Program-made: the position numbers and the translations under genes | Notes under the pieces: model-generated | What the model was told of the DNA's origin: nothing | The model's database searches: none | What the model saw: the letters and a program-made list of their open reading frames with translations, nothing else | Shown: positions 34,790 to 50,000 of the stretch, in pieces | Layout of the letters: every line of letters starts with the position of its first letter | How positions within the stretch are numbered: the first letter of the stretch is position 1 | From: Owenia fusiformis | Lineage: Eukaryota > Annelida > Polychaeta > Sabellida > Oweniidae | Assembly: GCA_903813345.2 (NCBI GenBank) | Contig: CAIIXF020000011.1 | Coordinates: 37,072,062 to 37,136,061, forward strand | Length of the DNA: 64,000 nt | Direction: 5' to 3'

Positions 34790-36090
34790 ATATTCCTACG
34801 CCAGTTTACGGAACTACTTGCACATACCATTCAAAGATGATCTTATGATTAGATAAGGAACAGTCAGTAGTGAACAGATTATGCAACTAGTGATTTTAAC
34901 ATTAATTTATTAATTGAAAAGATTAATAGATTAATCACCAATGTATATAAGACTTTGACATTTTGTACAAAACCAAATGCTGAGACTGAAGGTGGTTAAT
35001 AAATTATGATAAACATTGTATACTTGGCGAATTGTGGATTTATCAATATTGAATTGCTGAACAGATTCGGTTGGTACTAGATTACATCTAGATACATATC
35101 CATCTAATCAACAATCCTGGAGTAATTATTTTTGTATAAGAATGGAAGATGCTCTAATGATAGTGAAACGATTCGGGGAAACGATGTACATAATATATTG
35201 GTATTCATGTACAGATAGTATTTCATCATGTAACTGAATTTTTAGAGTAATTCACTACAAATCTAGTTTGATTTGTTCTACATTGTCTTCCAAATGTACT
35301 TAATTAATGAATGAGAGATGTGCTTCATATTTGAGTACGTTTGAAATTAACCTATTGTTTAAAGTATGTTAGAAACTTTATGTTAACCTTGATTCCAATT
35401 TATTGCAAGATGTATTAAAGTTCACATGTTTTACTTATAGTCTGTAATTACTTACAAAATTCATAGGAATTCTACATGTGACTATGTCCACCTTGTATAA
35501 TACCTATGTATACTATGCTGTAAAAAGATTGGTTTGGTAATCCAAGTACTTGCCTTGTCTGACATGTCTGTAATATGCAGGGTTCACACTTCAGACAACC
35601 ATCATAGCAGATCCCGTAACAGTTTCCAAAAATTCTATTAAGGTTTTAATTTACTTGCATGTGTATTCACATCATGCATTTTTGCTGTACAAAGCCCTGA
35701 AGCCTGTATCTATAGTTTTGTATGTTAGTTTGTAATATCCAGGAACTAGAAATACCTTTTGAAACTACACTTCCCTCCATAAGTTTAGCAAACAATATCT
35801 TCCAGATAAAACTACCTATTAGAGGCTTTGTTTTCAAACTTCTGAAGGGGATTGTATACATATAGCAATTTTATTTAAAGAGTGTATGTATGAACTGACT
35901 GAAGATGTCTTGGTTTAAGTAAAATGAGTGCAATTACGAATGGATATTGAGAGGAATTGACCGTTTTTGTACATAATACAATTTAACAGAATGTATGTAT
36001 GATGCTATACTATGAATGCTATACTTATATATTATTCCATGACCAGAAAGGTGTTTGGTAATAAAACATTGAAATATAAAAAAAACAGTT
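34790..36090 (+). other. CTTN: Cortactin 3' UTR
   Basis: It follows the TAA stop. The AATAAA signal at 36060-36065, followed by A-rich sequence, is the likely polyadenylation site, giving an unusually long (~1.3 kb) AT-rich UTR. Shorter forms cannot be excluded. Confidence 0.5.
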
Positions 36091-38002
36091 TTCAGTATTA
36101 TTATACCACAGAAGTTATTCCAACAGATTTCAGACAGTCATATGTTGGATTGTGGCTATTCTCTGAGGATTTAAACAGGGGCATATATTAGATCAACGCA
36201 TTACCTCCAGGAAAAGCACTCATAGAGATAAAATAATTTTTTGGACTTGGGACAGGGAAGTTGCAAACACCCAACAAGCATGTTTTTTCTGAAATGTCCT
36301 GATTTCCACTTCATTCCCCATTTGTTTTTTCACTGTTTGATGAATCAACAGGTCGTGTTTGGAGCAGACACAGATTACCTCTTAAAGGAAAAATGCATTC
36401 ATAAAGGGGTTTTAAAGATATCAGTTATTTATGGGTGACCTAAATTAAGCTGAAAACAATGACTCACATGAGTTCCATATGAATAAATAACAAAGGAACT
36501 TTTGTTTCCCACTTTATCCCAAATGAATGTATTCAAAAAACGGAAGAACAGCTTTCCTGATATGTTGATGACAAGATTTATGTGACACCCATCAATCCAA
36601 ACATGCCCATCAGCACAAGGCAATGACAGTACATGTATAACACATTTTAAAGTGCGATAAAAAGCCATTATATATCTTAACAGAACACAATATTTCATAG
36701 TTTTACGATTTATTGTTGGATGGATAGATGTAAAAGTCTGATAAAATAGTTTGATTTGCATTATGATATTACAAATTAAAATATACAATATTTACAAAAA
36801 CATGCATATGATATGTACAATAAAACAATATGTACAGTACAACAGTATGTACAGTACAACAAAAGAGAGTAAGTAAAATGATCAGTAAAATTAAAAAAAA
36901 AGATGGCTATATGCACAGGAGAGGCAATGAGAAATCATACAAAACAATTTATTCATAATTTCTTTAATTTAAATCCAGAAAACAGATGCCTTATTTGCCA
37001 CCTCAATCCACACCCACCCTGCCCTCTGATATTATCTGACATGTACATTAAGTACAGAAACCATGACAACTATATAATAATAATTTATCTAGATTTGTAA
37101 AAATTAATAAAGAAAAATTACAGAAATTGTAAAAGACCCTGGAGCAAGACAGACCACAGGGCAAGAACAAATATTTGTCTCTCTCTGCAGTAACACAGTC
37201 ATAAACATAAATACACTGGTTGTTCCGCAGTACATTGGTCAATAACAATGAGTGAGGACAGTTGAACTAATATATGTAATCAAGAATATTAATATGATCA
37301 GTTTTGTCCCATCGTCTATCATGCCCCATTTTCCTCTTAGACTACTGGCCCATTGTATAATTGCCATTATAAATTGGCATAACATGTATACTGTATTAGC
37401 AAAAATCTCAGATATGAAAATGCTCAATTTTGAGCCAAATATGATTCTAATCTAAAAAGACATTTAATACTGATCATGTACTACATATTGCTAATACCTT
37501 TTCATCATATTGAAAAATATCAATATATTACTCCAATATATGTATGTAGGGTAAATCTCATTATATCGTAGCCTAGTGTACTAAATGACATTAAAGATAA
37601 GGGTGTGCCCAATCTTTTGTATTCATTTTGATACATTTAACTCTGGTATAATAAGCCGACCCCAGTTCATAAAACACTGCTTCGTTGTCAACTGTATATC
37701 TCAATTTTTGATTGTTTTACAAAGTATAATTTGTATTATGCATTTCAGCACTCATTTTCTGAATACCAATTACTCTCGATTTAAAGCAAGATTATTTCTT
37801 AAACAATCAAATTAAAACTCAATACTTTTGGCACATCTATAATAGTTGCTGTTCTCTATTTCATGTCTATTTTGATAAATCAAATGGTTTTGCTAATTTA
37901 ACCCTACCCTAGAGCACCCACCCAGTGATCAAGTCCCATTATTCGAACATTTTCCTTTTTTGAGAATGATCAAATCAGCAGTAATTACAATGACCTTGAC
38001 CT
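36091..38002. other. Convergent intergenic region, cortactin to CCDC81
   Basis: No exon is recognised. It should contain the CCDC81 3' UTR on the minus strand. Small 'gtacagtacaac' repeats occur near 36815-36865. The open frames here are short, without domains or splice support. Confidence 0.5.
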
Positions 38003-41000
38003 TTATACCATTAACCTTGACCCTGGTATATATCTGGAATCCCTCCAAATATTGGACTCTCCTGCATTGTTAATAGTTCTCTTACATTGTCCACACCTGT
38101 GGTATTTATCACACTGTTCGTGTACTAGAATTCCAGGGGTCAAAGATCGCAGTTTATCTTCAAGTTCACGATTCTTTTTTGTGTCGGCAGCTCCTGACCA
38201 ATCACTTTCCAAACGTTTACGATTTCGGTATATTCTCTCGTATCTATGTGCTCTGTCATCTAGAAGCCTGAAATATAATAAAAAACATAATTGAATATCA
38301 TTGCAAATATCTTTTTGACTTTTTAAGTCGCAGGTGATAGGGATCAATTCAAAACTTCAACGAATTACCACAATATAACTTTTGTTCATAGGGGGTACTA
38401 AAAAGAGGCCTGATATCACATATACAAACTTTTATTTTAATCAGTACATTAAACATATTCTTAACTTTCATATGAATTTGTTTTTATTTCAATATGTACA
38501 GTTTGATTTAATTGTAGTGCATTACTGTAATAGATGTTATCAGTTTCTAATTTAAATAGGAGGATCACAAGATAACACCTTTTCAAAATGCAATAAAAAA
38601 TAAGTGTAAAATGTGGCTTACTCTTTCTTTGTACGGTCGAGCATTTCTTCCTCTTCTTTCTGTTCATTCAAGCGTTTCAAGATATTTGCTCTTTTCCTGC
38701 TCATTACAGTTTCCAGTTGCTCTTGGTACACCTCGTGTGCTCGTTTACGTTGCTCAGCCATACCCTCATTGGTCATATCGTCTTTTCCAAATATGGGCGA
38801 TGATGAATCAGGTTCGCGGGCTGGTATTGGCAGAGGTTTGAATTTTACCTGGGAAAGATATATTACAATGTAGCAATATACAGTAACAATTTAGCAATAC
38901 AGCAATTTAACAAGATAGCAATATATACAATACATTGTGTCAACATGTGATGTTACATCATTATGCATAATTACAGGATCATGAAAATCGGGGGAATCAT
39001 GGGAAATAGTAATTCATTTTAAGACCTTGCACAAATTTGCTAGAATTATTTGTTATGTTTACTCCATAAATATGATTAATGGTATATAAGTGAGATCAGC
39101 AAAAGATAAAGGAAGCAAATGTAAATTACAAAAATTAATATGACGAAAGATAAAAAGATGAAAGTTTTAATTCAAAGTAGAGTTGAAGATGGAATGCATT
39201 AAGTATTGCCAGATTGACACTTAAAAGCATTTATACATGAAAAATAATAGCACTTATCTAGTTTCACATCAAGCCCCTCTCCCCCCCCCCCCTCTTCCAT
39301 TATATAAACATGTGAAACCTGTAAAGTGGAACACATTTAGAAGTGGAACACCTGTTTCATAGTCCCAAGACCAACTGACTTCATGTTAAATGAACCTCTA
39401 AAAGTGAAACACCTCACAAGTGGAACACTTTTTATATGTAGCAAAGGTATTCCACTTAGACAGGTTCACAGGTTTTTATTGTTCTATCACAGGGTGGAAA
39501 AGATGAGGGGAAAGGGTGCATGACAGAAACTTGATGCAAGATTAGTAGAGAATGAAAGTCAACAGATGTACCAATCTTCCCCCAGATTCCTGTACCCTAA
39601 TAGGGTGTGTCTTGGCAAAAGGAAGCACAATCTGTGGCCTGGGTAGGCTTAGGGGACCTGTTCGGTGTAGTTCTCTTATTCTGGAGCCCCCTCCTGTAGG
39701 ACTTGAAACAGAGTTTCGTATGTGGATCTATGGAAAGCATACAAGATGACGATAATGTGCAAAGATGGAGATGATATGTAAAGATTGTGATAATGTCCAA
39801 AGGTGGAGATAATGTGCAAAGATGATGAGAACAGAGGATGAGAATGTGCAACAATGATATATGTGAAGAATATGTAAAGATGAAAAGATGTGCAAAGATG
39901 GTTGTGTTGTGATTTAAAAGAAAAGTGAATAACATAACAAAAAAGGTTAGTGCATCTACCAAATCAATTAGCCAAACTACATATGGCTGAAATATGAGAG
40001 AGAAAGAGGGAAAGCACTAAATGCAATGCTTTAAGACTGCCCTTTTTATTCCATTAATACACATACCTGTGCTGAGAGTGCCCTCTTGTATTGCTCCTGA
40101 CCCCCTGCCTTATCTCTCAGATATTGTTCCCTCTGGGCAGCAAGATCCTCTGCTAATTGAACCTAGAAATAGCAATATGCAAATGATGGAAAATATTCAA
40201 CCAAACATGATTAGTCTACAAGACTATAATCCAATAATCTTTGAAAGTTATGTTTTATTTATCTATTTTTTGATTTGAAATATACAGTAATGGTAATTTG
40301 GCTAGACTCATTGAGCTTAATACATTAGATAGTGAAATTACTGAAATAACAATCTGATGGTGAAGAACCAATTAGAAATGAACAAACCTGTTCGAGTCTC
40401 TCTAAGAACTCCTCATCAGCCTTCTTGCTCTTCCTGTCTCTCTCTTTGCCGTCACACTGTTTAGCAAGCTCTCTGGAGTATTCGTTTTGTTGGTGAAATC
40501 TTGGTGGAGTAAGTGGCCGATTTTGAAATATGTAGGCTCGCTGAAATTGTATATTATATTTTAATTTTACTCAGTTTTTCTCAGTTAAATTCCATGAAAG
40601 CAGAAATCTGTGTGTAACAAATATGACTTCATGCAAAATTAATTGCATTACACAAAACTGAATTTTTTGTCTTTGCTTTAAAGTATGTATCTCTGTGTGG
40701 CTCTGTATCACACTTGGATTCTGAGTTGTATTTCTAGAACTAGCACCATAGGTCTAATTGAAAGCCCATGCTAACACGTATGAGGTTCATGTAAATCTTT
40801 GGTAGCACAAATAATGATCAACTGAACAATGATCAACTGAACAATGATCAACAGTCTGAACAAAAAAAATTGTCAAAATTTCCTATTTTACAGTTTGCCA
40901 CTGAGGACTGAACACAAGAAAGTTTGAAGCAAAATTTCTATTCATCATACTCACATGAAATTCTGTTGGTCGAGCATTTCTCTTAGCTCTGACAGCCTCT

Positions 41001-41062
41001 GCGACTCCAACATTAAATGCTGCAATCTTCTGACTATCATGCCTCTTTGCTAAACTAGTTTC
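38003..41062 (-). CDS. CCDC81: CCDC81 exons 10-14: coiled coil and C-terminus
   Basis: Exons 41062-40955, 40540-40388, 40162-40067, 38848-38622 and 38267-38003 encode charged, Gln/Glu/Arg-rich helices. These include RPLTPPRFHQQNEYSRELAK, VQLAEDLAAQREQYLRDKAG and RAHEVYQEQLETVMSRKRAN. The last exon contains CDKYHRCGQCKRTINNAGES, possibly a metal-binding Cys/His cluster, and ends RYIPGSRLMV. Confidence 0.88.
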
Positions 41063-44000
41063 CTGAAATTACAAAGGCATACATAAGATGAGGGCAGCAG
41101 AGTTGATGAAATCAAAAGAATAATTATTTTGTTGTGGGTTTCATCTTTATTACAGCTTCTGATTTGTATTCCTAAATCCACTCCAATTTATAATATACAT
41201 TGTACATGAACATGAACATGCATCGAAAAAAAAATTATATCAGAATAAATCAATGAAACAAGGATGTGTTGAAATGTTTAGTTTTGAAAAGCAGATTTAT
41301 TTTCATTTGACTTCGTCCCTTTTTCCATATAGGACAATAATGACTTTTGGTCATTTTGTTTTTAAATTTTGAAACCCTCATTTAGAATACTTCTTAATAA
41401 CAAATGCAAACATTTGGAAACAGCATCCAAGCATGATATTGATATAAATTCATTAATGTACACATCTAACGAACCTGATCCTTGAGCACATTTTCTGTAT
41501 CTTTTATATGTTGATATTGCTGGAGTAGTCTATCCTCCTCTCTTTCGCGCCTTTCTCTTTCCTCCTTGAACGCCACTGGCACGTTCAGTTTGGCCCTCTG
41601 ATGGCAGAGATAGCACAACTCCTGGCCTGCGTTAGAGTGACTGCAGGCAGATCCTGGGGGTGATGGCATCCTCTGGAGGGTTGGAGGGGTGGGAGGAATC
41701 CTAGGGGGTGAAGGCACATGCTCTAGTCGTTCCAGTGCACTCCCTGGTTTAGCGTACACTGGATCATCAATGTCTGTCGGAAGTTTTGGACTCACACTAC
41801 GAGACAAAACATTTGATTGGTCAGTTCTGGTGACTTGTGTGTTTCTTAACAATGCATTTGATTGGTTGTTCATGCTTGACCGAATAACACTTCCTGGGTT
41901 GTCAATTCTATGTTGCGCTGTTTTCAATGATGAATTTGATTGGTTAAGTTTTTGAGATGGAGGCCGCTGTGTTTGCATTTCAGATGGCGGTCTTTTTTCT
42001 AAAGATTTCTCTAGTGACAGAGGCGGATAATAACCTGAATTTGGTCCAGGAATTATTAATTTTCTACTGCTCCTCATATGTTGAAGTTGTACTTCATATG
42101 AACTCATTTGACTTCCTGCTCTTGAAACTGCCATTTCATTAATTTTATATCTTCCTAATTTTAATAAAACTTTATGTTTTTATATACTAATGAACTTAAG
42201 CACATGAAGTGTTAATCCCATTCAGTGATTTATATTCCAGTAATAATTATAGATTGTTTTCTATGAAAAATCTTTTTTTATAAATGATTCCCTCCAAGTT
42301 GTTCCTCTGACTAATAATATCCTGTTGCTATGAAACTTAAGGTATTATCCAAGATTCTTAATTAGTAAGAACGTAATTAATTACATTCACACGTTGTAAT
42401 AAAACATTTATAATTTCTTAGTTTGACCATCACTTCAATATGCTCAATATGAATTATTACGCAGTAATTTATTAATATTAATTGAATAAAGCGTTTTCCG
42501 TAATGTTGTTAAATCATGGAGTTTCGTTGCCAATACCAAATCTTGTACCAGCCTAACAACAAGTCTTAATGAAATGTAGCAACTTTGACCTTTGCCGATA
42601 AGTTTTGATAAATATAAAGTTTCTACTGAGGTTATCTTGTACAGTCAACATTTTCAACAAGGTAGCACTTATAAATATGTAATTATTTATGAAATCTTGG
42701 ATTATAAACATATTCTTATCAGCTTTTCAGTGACATTTTAATGATTTCGTCTCACTCATGAAAATCGAATTGAATTAATATCACACATATTCACAACTAC
42801 TGTATTTCCTACGCGATTCATCTTTAATATTCCGGGCTATTTTTTCAGATTTTCGAGTCTTAATTTTATTTTTTCACAAAACCAATTAATCAATCCAAAT
42901 CGTGTCATATGACACAGGGTTTCCGGTGTTATTGGCGTAACCATTGTTCGCTCCAAATGTTGCATGTTCAGCGAAAACAATTACATATGTCAAAGATAAT
43001 TACAACTTTTGTGATTTAGAGAAATCAAATTACACAGAGTATAGATTAGCATCACCCCTAAATTCAGGGTAGGTCACAAAGACCCAGACAAATTAAAGGT
43101 AAAGTTTGTTTTATGAGGAACAATAGTTAAACATGAACATGATCAAATAGAATTTTGCATTGAAAGATAATGATTTATTGAATGGATATTGCATGTACAT
43201 GTACTTTCAGTAAAAAATAAATTTGAAAGTTTACATTTATTACTATTGTACATGTATAAACCATGACATTTCATTCTTTTTCTGCTTGAGATGATGTTGC
43301 CATAGTAATTAAAACAGCAATAGTGATGAATAATAATCAGAATGGGTTTCTATACAATACTGATATTACATAATACCATTTTCATGTAATAATACACTTC
43401 ATTACTTATTTATTGTGGCAATATTTGACATGTGCATTCAATATTAATGCCAATGTCAATTATGTAATAGAAAGCACTCAGTGATTGTAGGTCACTAAGT
43501 GATTGGCACTGCTTGAAAGTTATACTTGTTGTTTTGTTGCTATGGAAATGGTTCTGTTGCTATGTCATGGTTGTCAAGCTAAAGGTACATGTATGCTAAA
43601 CAAATAAATTCACCTTCACTTTTCTTAAAGAACTACATGTGAAATATAATAAATAGAAAATCCCATACCTGTCATAATCTAAAGGCTGTAACTGCTGTAA
43701 AGGAGATGGCCTCATGAGGGGGGCAGGGCTAGACTTCGCTAGTGCTGACCCTCGTATTCCTCTGGGGGTAGGGGGTAAGACATCATCGACAAAACTGACC
43801 CCTGTTGCCTGAGCTATGGGGGCGACCAACCTAGACCCTGACCTGCTTGGCGGGATTGGAGTCTTTCTGGAAACTGGAAAAAAATAAAGTTTTTTTATTA
43901 AATATTGCAAACCCTATTATTCACATGTTAATTTTGTTGGCATTTTATTTCACTTTTAGGTATTTCTATCTATTGGTGAATTTATGACACAAATAAGTTT

Positions 44001-47000
44001 ACTATTGGAATAATAATGACAGATACAAAGGACTAGTGGATTAATGTAACATAGGAGATTTATAAATAAAATGTCTTGCAGTATGTAGGTTTTGCATTCC
44101 ATTTTGTATGCTCATGTGATAGAGCATGTTTATGTTACTACTTACATGTAACACATAAAATGTACTGACAACTGACATACTACAACTCATTTTGATATTT
44201 CATTCTTGTACTTAATTTATGAAGTGGTATGTGTCATCATTGTTTAAGTAAAAGAATGATAAGACAGAATAGAAAACTAAAATATCTTAAAAGGCATTTA
44301 AACTTTGAGATAACCTTTAACATGCAGAATTAAAATGATACTTATGACCAGTTTCAATCTGCTGGTAGAACTTCAATATCCATTGTGTAGTCAAATAATT
44401 TTCTTTTCCCACAGAATGAGAATCTGAATCGTGCAATTTTCTTATTTGAAAAAATGCATTTTCTTATTGAAATGGTTAAATAAAATATTTTTCTAGAAAT
44501 AACCAAATGGTCAATCTTTCTTATTTTTACATATTTTCTTGTTCATCTGTATATCTTTCACCTATATGTTTTTAAGAAAATCTGAATTGAAGAAAAAAGT
44601 CGATGGACAGTGAAGTTCAACCTTAAATGACTGTTCTCATAAAGGCAATAATGAGCAATGAAATCATCACTTTGGTACAAGGTGAACAAATTACTTGAGA
44701 TAAGCACAACCCACTTTATAAAATCACCATTATTTACAAAGGGGGGGGGCTATATATTTACAATCTTATTGTAATAAAAGCACTATTAACAGATTTTAAA
44801 AACCTTTTTAAAACTCATTTTGAACCCTGGTTTAAAACATAAATTACCAAAATTGCATTTGACCACAACGATTGTATTTCGAAGTTGAATATTGAAAAGA
44901 AATTCAATTATTTGTTTTTAGATATCATCAGTATATATTATTTAAAATTATATTCACAAGATCATGTTTAATATGGCATTGATTTTAATTCTTTCTTGAG
45001 AGATTTTAGTGACTAAATGAAAAGCACTGTAGTCTATAATTTCATAACTTAGTTTGCATGTGCCTTACCCCTTATTTCAGGTAAGGAAGTGTGAGGTCGC
45101 ATCGCTCTGCTGTCAACCCGAGTTATCCATTTTAAAGGGCGACCCATATTATCAATTGTCGTTGTAACATATTTCTCAGCTACCAACCTCATTTTTAATT
45201 TTTTAAATTGTACTTTTTAATCCAATACTTATTTTCACTACTTGGGTTTTATCAATCCAAATGTTCTGAGTTGATGTAAATTATACTAAAGTGACCATTT
45301 TTGATTAATTAAAGTTAAAATAATTTTAACTTTGTTTGATCACTAAGTCGCCTATCCTGTAATTCTGTTGTTTGTTGCTATGTCCAGTTTGTTGTTTGAG
45401 ATATTTTTGCTAGCACTTTGTTATCAGTAAAAGACATGAACAGGCGTCTGCGTTCACCTGTTTGAGATAAGCGAGTGGCAAATGATGGTAAAGTACGTGT
45501 CTAGGTATAGTTCATATAAAGCATCACATCGTTGCCTAGTGATCCATGTTGGGGGACATAACCATCCAATTATATATTCGTAATATTCCCCATTAACTAA
45601 TTATTTATATTCATTCATTAATGTTAGGTTATATAAGCAAGCAAAGGTAAAACATGAAGTTAATTGATTGACAAAGATTTGAACAATTTCGTCTCATGCA
45701 ACTATCATAGTCAATAATCACCTGTTATATTTTAGCATTGATTAATTGTAAAATATTGAATATTTGTCTCAGTCATTGTATGATTTTATTGTTTGATGAA
45801 CTCATGGGGTTTTACATGAGCATGCAGATAAAGTTTATAACAATTAATATTGTATGATGAACACCTTATGTTAAAGTACAAGTAGATTTCTATTCACCAT
45901 GGTTCAAAAGTTTAAGCTCAGAACAACTTTTACATGCAATTCATTTCAATGATATTCCTTGCTTTAGTATATAATCGTTTTTCATGTCTAAATATACGTT
46001 TTAATTCCAAGAATCATAACATTCTGTTATTCATAGGGCATTTCATGGGCTTTCAATTGATGATTTGCGATCTCTGAATTAATTTCTTTCTTGTAGTGAC
46101 GTCACAATAACGCAGATGCGAGTAGGTAGTTACCAGATTCACCACCAGGTGGCTCGTTCGGGTCAGATAGCATGGCGGGTATAGGAGAAAGTTCCCTTAA
46201 ACTTAAATCACATCTGTTTTAATGATTCAATTTTCATATAACCCTTATGTATCTAATAGTTATGCTAACTGAAATATGTCCAGTAAAAGAAAATGTTATC
46301 TTTCCAATACAAGAAAAGATATTTCACTTTTTGTGATTTTGTATCATGGGGTCTATGGGGAATCAACCCGAACAAGAAGTCACATTTTCAAAAAAAATTA
46401 AATTTTCAAAGTTGATAAACAATTTTCGAAACCATATATCTAGATGTACTTTTACACGCAGATTTCAAATATGACATCACTTTGACTGAATTTTGAATAT
46501 TTAATGACGTAAATCAAGATTATTTCTACTCGCACCTAGTCTATTAGGCCACTCAGCTTTAGATGTTTTATATTGAGAGATTATCTTCTATATTTCGTGC
46601 TTTATTGATTTATTTTTCACAAAAGCGTTCGATTTGACTAGATTAACATTCATGCTAAGCACATACCAAGTCTAAGATATTACTGACATGATTTAGATAG
46701 TGCTAAAGCGCCCCCCGATTTTGAAAAAAACGGGGGGCGCTTATAGGCATCGATGTTTAGTATAAATTTCACCCAAACTTCGCACATATATAGATATACT
46801 CATGATCTAGTCAAATCGGCATACCTGGTAAATATCCGACCCATGGTTTTCATAAAAGAAACGACAATATTTTTAGCTCAAAGCTGCCACGTGTCCGCCA
46901 TTTTCCATCATGTCTAATATCATTTCTATATGACGTCACACCAATAAGGCGAAATACATGACAACAGTATCCATAAACAAAATACCTGAATTCTGATCGC

Positions 47001-50000
47001 AAAAGGTCAATTGAATGCCCATGATAATATATATTCCAAGGTATGACATGACATGATGGTAATGTATGGTAATTCAATGATGTTTTTTATATTCTATGGT
47101 AATATTCTATGGTAATATTCCATGGCATACCGTGATATTCAATATTAACCCAAAAGTATAATATTTAATGGTAATTCCATGAAAACCCCTAATATCCAAT
47201 GGTAATTCCATTAAAATACCATAATATTCAATGGTAATTCCATTAAAAACCATAATATTCAATGGTAATTCCATTAAAAACCATAATAATCAATGGTAAT
47301 TCCATTAAAAAAACATAATATTCAATGGTAATTCCATTAAAAATCATATTATTCAATGGTAATTCCAATAAAAAAAATTCCAATAAAAAAACATATTATT
47401 CAATGGTATAATAGCAAAACTTCTTACCTTCTCTCTCCTCTTCTTGTAGTCCAGCAAGCTCTTTCTCTTCCGAGTCACCTTCCAATTTCTCTCGGTCGCC
47501 CTCCTCTATTTCAAACACTTCCGGGGCTTGACCATCTTCTTGAATTGTGGGTAATTTTTTAACATCTATATTTAGAGAGCCGCCACTATCAGAAATTCTG
47601 CAAATAAAAATCAATGGTTAACCCTTTCCCGACGTGAATATAAGAGGAAAATGTTGTCCCCAGTGACGGATAAGTAAGAGTGTTTTAGGGGAAAACTGCA
47701 AAATACCTATGCCCTGGGACCTATACCTTGGATTTCATCACTGATATACAATTTTTAGTAAGGATTATCACATAAGAACAGCTTGTCAAAATTTGGTGTA
47801 AAAATACTGAATAGAACTGGAGATATTGTCATTTCATTGATGTATATAAATAAAAAATAATGGTGCCAAAAGGAGCCTATCGTCCTGAAAGGTATTACAT
47901 AATAGGGCTCCATATGGAGCCTATCGCCGTGAAAGGGTTAAGGAAACTGGGTTGAATACATGATTTTTAGAAATTATGATGCTGATTCTGTGGGAATATT
48001 CCAGTACGCAGTTCTTGTAAGATTAAAAACAGGTGAATTTTGTATATCGGGATGGGTTCAATTTTGACATTTTATATTTTTTCTTCAAAATTGAGAAAGT
48101 GCAATGTCATTTATGAATAGCTAACATTTGATTGATTTTATATTGCTTTAACAATGTGAAGTGTCTCAACTAGAAAACATATGTATAACATATAGATTTT
48201 TGTTTAGGTTCACATCTTGGACGGTATATAGTAATTTTCAAAAGCTCTTGAAAAAGTATTTATCTATTCAATTTAAGATTAAGTGTGTATAATCGAAAAA
48301 CATGCTCTATAAACTACCATTTTCCCAGGTGTGCTTTACACAAATAGTCATAATTTAAATCATGTATATAATGAGTTTTATTCATGTAAGAAGACATATA
48401 TTTATTCTTTGATCTCTTGATCGCATGCAGTGTAAGAATAAAATGTTCACATTAATTCATTAAACAAGATATACATCAACCGTGTCTAGCCAAATATATA
48501 ATATACAATGTACCTTCCTTTCTATCCTGTATGAATAAATAGATATAATTTGAGATTATTTTTAGATAGTTTAGCTGAACCTTCAAGAGTGTACAGTTCT
48601 CATAAGCCTAGTGTGCCATCTATGAATAAATAGATTCATATTTATAATGTACTTTTTGTCTGAAACTGAAATTATTCATGGCTTGATGATCTGTGTGGTA
48701 TCGCTGATAAAAAAGACCAAATGCATTATTCTTTGAGAGGGAATAATATAACTTCAAATCTACAATAAGATTTAACAATAAAAGTTAACAAGGCATTAAC
48801 ATGCAAAATGTCACCACCTACCATTTGTTACAGATGCCGAACTCTGAATCCCAACCGCCAGATACCAAACCCCATTCACAAAAAAGTTAAAAACTATAAC
48901 AATATGTCACCACTTTTGGAGGTGACATAAGGTAAGAGGGGTCTAATCTAAGCAGCTGTCATTTAATTTTGGTAGAAAAAAACATTTTATGACATGACCC
49001 CTAAAGCACACATCAAGTCCATATTATGTACTTACTTTGGAAGAACTAAAGTATTGCTGGTGTGGGGTCTAGACTGAGGTCTATCTGACATGACTGAGTC
49101 AACTGTACCAGGTCTCTGAAATGACAAAATGAACATGTAAAAACTGTATTTTTAGAAATATATACAAAGAGGAATAAAAAGATTCAAAGAGAAGTAAAGA
49201 GAAAGGAATGATATTTTTCACAATATGCACAGAGAAAGTATTGACTTGGATGTAATTAAAACAAGGCATTAACATACAATATGTCACTACCTGCCATTTG
49301 TTACAGATGCCAATGTCAAACACCAACTGCCAAATACTGAACACTGTCCACAAAAAAGATGGGGACTATAATAACAATAGTTATAATATGTCACCACTTT
49401 TGGTAGTGACATATAAAGATGTAATGGGAATGAAACGCTACATTTAAATATAAAGCAGGGTGTTTCATAATAATGAAAAGTATTATACATGAGACTCTGT
49501 ACATAACTGTGAAATATGTCATTCAAAATACGATTATATCAATCTGAATCTGGTTTGTCTTACTTAATTTACTTACAAGTTGTTTGTCTCCAAACTGAGT
49601 TACCGGTAACTTTATAACAGCGCATTCACGCGGACTATAAGTCTCTTTTTCGTCAGTCGAAGTCTTGATTTAGAAATGAGATGCATGCAAACTTAGATTG
49701 TGACTTAAATAGAAATGAGAGATGCAATCAAACTTAGAATGAGATAAAACAGAAATCAGAGGTGAAATAGAACTTAGAATTTGGTGAAAATAAAATGAGA
49801 AATACATTCAAACTTAGAATGTGACAAAGGAAAGAGAAATATGAAAGACATCAAATATTTCTTCCCAGAAAGAGAAAGTAATCATTCTAATGTGTATTAC
49901 ATTTCGTGAGAACATTAGGTCAACTCACATCTTTCAGAGCATTGAGCAATTTCCCAGACCCATCCATCATGTTAAGAAACTCCTTATAGAATTTCATTTT

